NCBI GenBank assembly: GCA_030150585.1
Contig: JASLFM010000361.1
Location: 1 to 5,515, forward strand
Direction: 5' to 3'
From: Acidovorax sp.
GTDB taxonomy: Bacteria; Pseudomonadota; Gammaproteobacteria; Burkholderiales; Burkholderiaceae_C
Length of the DNA stretch: 5,515 nt
Part shown: positions 4,763 to 5,515 of the stretch, piece by piece
How the letters are laid out: every line of letters begins with the position of its first letter
Position numbering within the stretch: the first letter of the stretch is position 1
The notes under the pieces: model-generated
Databases searched by the model: none
Told to the model about the DNA's origin: nothing
Seen by the model: the letters and a program-made list of their open reading frames with translations, nothing else
Program-made: the position numbers and the translations under genes

Positions 4763-5515
4763 TTACCGCAACGCCCCCTGATCACTCCACCCAAACCGCA
4801 CCCTCGGCTCAATCTCCACGATCTCCGCCCGCAACAACGCCGCCAGCCGCGCCGCCTCCCGCTGCGTCAATCGCGCCACCGTGGTGGACAGGCTCACCGC
4901 CGCGAACGCCCGTCCCCCCACATCCCGCACGGCATGCCCCACGGCAGCCGTGTTGGTGTTCAAGCACCCCCCGCTGCGCGCATAGCCCAGCGCGCGCGTT
5001 TGCGCGATCAGCGTGCGCAGCGCGGGCACGTCCAGGCCGCCATAGCGGCCCAGCACCTCGGCATGCTCCTCTAGCGCAGCCTCGACCAGCGCATCGTCCT
5101 GCGCGGCCATCAGGGCCAGGCCCGCGGCGCCCACGCCGAGCGGGCGCCGCCCGCCCACGGTGACGGAGAGCGGCGGGTCCAACCGCTGCACGTTGGTGTG
5201 GTCGTAACACACGGCCTCGTGGCCGCTCAGCACGAAGAGGTAGGCCGCGTAGCCCGTGGCATCGGCCAGGCGGCGCAGGTGGGCGGCGAAGAGCGGCGCC
5301 ACGTCGTGCCGCGCCCGCGCGGCCAGGCCGTGCTCGAAGGTGAGGCGGCCCAGCACGTAGCCCTTCCCGTCGGGCAGTTGCGTGACCATGCGCGCGGCCG
5401 CCATGTCGCGCAGCAGGCGGTGCACGGTGGGGTGGGGTATGCCGGACTGGCGGGCAATGTCCGACAGGGACAGGCCCCGCGCGTCGTAGCGCGAGAGCTG
5501 GTCGAGGATGCGCAG
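4763..5515 (-). CDS. IclR-family transcriptional regulator, N-terminus beyond the right edge
   Basis: 250 residues are visible, read leftward from 5515 to a TAA at 4763-4765. The frame is open at the right edge, and the usual family length of about 250-280 suggests only some 10-25 residues are missing. The visible N-terminus is a winged helix-turn-helix: LRILDQLS, then LSLSDIARQSGIPHPTVHRL (14-33) with the recognition helix, then the wing (LPDGKGYVLG, 47-56). The effector domain follows (about 75-240) with the family's RRPLGVGAAGLALMA stretch (123-137) and a GGCLNTNTAAVGHAVRD segment (182-198) of the small-molecule pocket. IclR proteins bind DNA as dimers or tetramers and usually control nearby catabolic genes in response to an organic acid. 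The gene is convergent with the PBP1A gene. The dehydrogenase at 59-934 is a possible target, as may be a gene beyond the right edge. The effector is unknown. Confidence 0.92.
   Translation of the reverse strand: MRILDQLSRYDARGLSLSDIARQSGIPHPTVHRLLRDMAAARMVTQLPDGKGYVLGRLTFEHGLAARARHDVAPLFAAHLRRLADATGYAAYLFVLSGHEAVCYDHTNVQRLDPPLSVTVGGRRPLGVGAAGLALMAAQDDALVEAALEEHAEVLGRYGGLDVPALRTLIAQTRALGYARSGGCLNTNTAAVGHAVRDVGGRAFAAVSLSTTVARLTQREAARLAALLRAEIVEIEPRVRFGWSDQGALR

Noticed and set aside
985..4786. TGATCACT at 985-992 and 4779-4786 as target-site duplication of the central cassette
   Set aside because: An 8-base match between two stretches of this size is expected by chance, it contains a simple palindrome, and the right copy lies inside the IclR coding sequence.

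Overview
The window looks like chromosomal DNA of a GC-rich betaproteobacterium, probably order Burkholderiales. This is inferred from the overall composition, the betaproteobacterial style of the penicillin-binding protein motifs (for example the GGSTITMQVAR stretch) and the gene types. No species can be named from the sequence alone.

Layout, left to right. (1) Positions 59-934 (+): a complete NAD(P)-dependent dehydrogenase of the 3-hydroxyisobutyrate / beta-hydroxyacid dehydrogenase family. (2) Positions 935-1250: an intergenic stretch with no recognisable gene, only small inverted repeats. (3) Positions 1252-1532: a promoter -10 candidate, a tandem glycine riboswitch with both aptamers clearly recognisable, and a GC-rich hairpin with a U-rich tail that is its probable expression platform. 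(4) Positions 1566-2189 (+): a YicG-type membrane protein (UPF0126/TRIC-like, proposed glycine transporter). (5) Positions 2256-4580 (+): a complete bifunctional class A penicillin-binding protein of the PBP1A type. (6) Positions 4581-4762: a short convergent intergenic region with a possible 30-residue ORF and two hairpins. (7) Positions 4763-5515 (-): an IclR-family regulator, missing only its extreme N-terminus beyond the right edge.

The central unit is the most interesting part. The glycine riboswitch lies directly upstream of a putative glycine transporter. The PBP1A gene follows after 66 bases with no visible terminator or promoter, so a glycine-sensing leader may also control a cell-wall synthase. 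Glycine in excess is known to enter peptidoglycan precursors in place of D-alanine and to disturb cross-linking, which makes such a link plausible but unproven.

The central unit is less GC-rich than its flanks (about 53-57% in hand-counted 60-base samples against 67-70%). It may be a cassette inserted between the dehydrogenase and the IclR regulator, which could otherwise have been neighbours.
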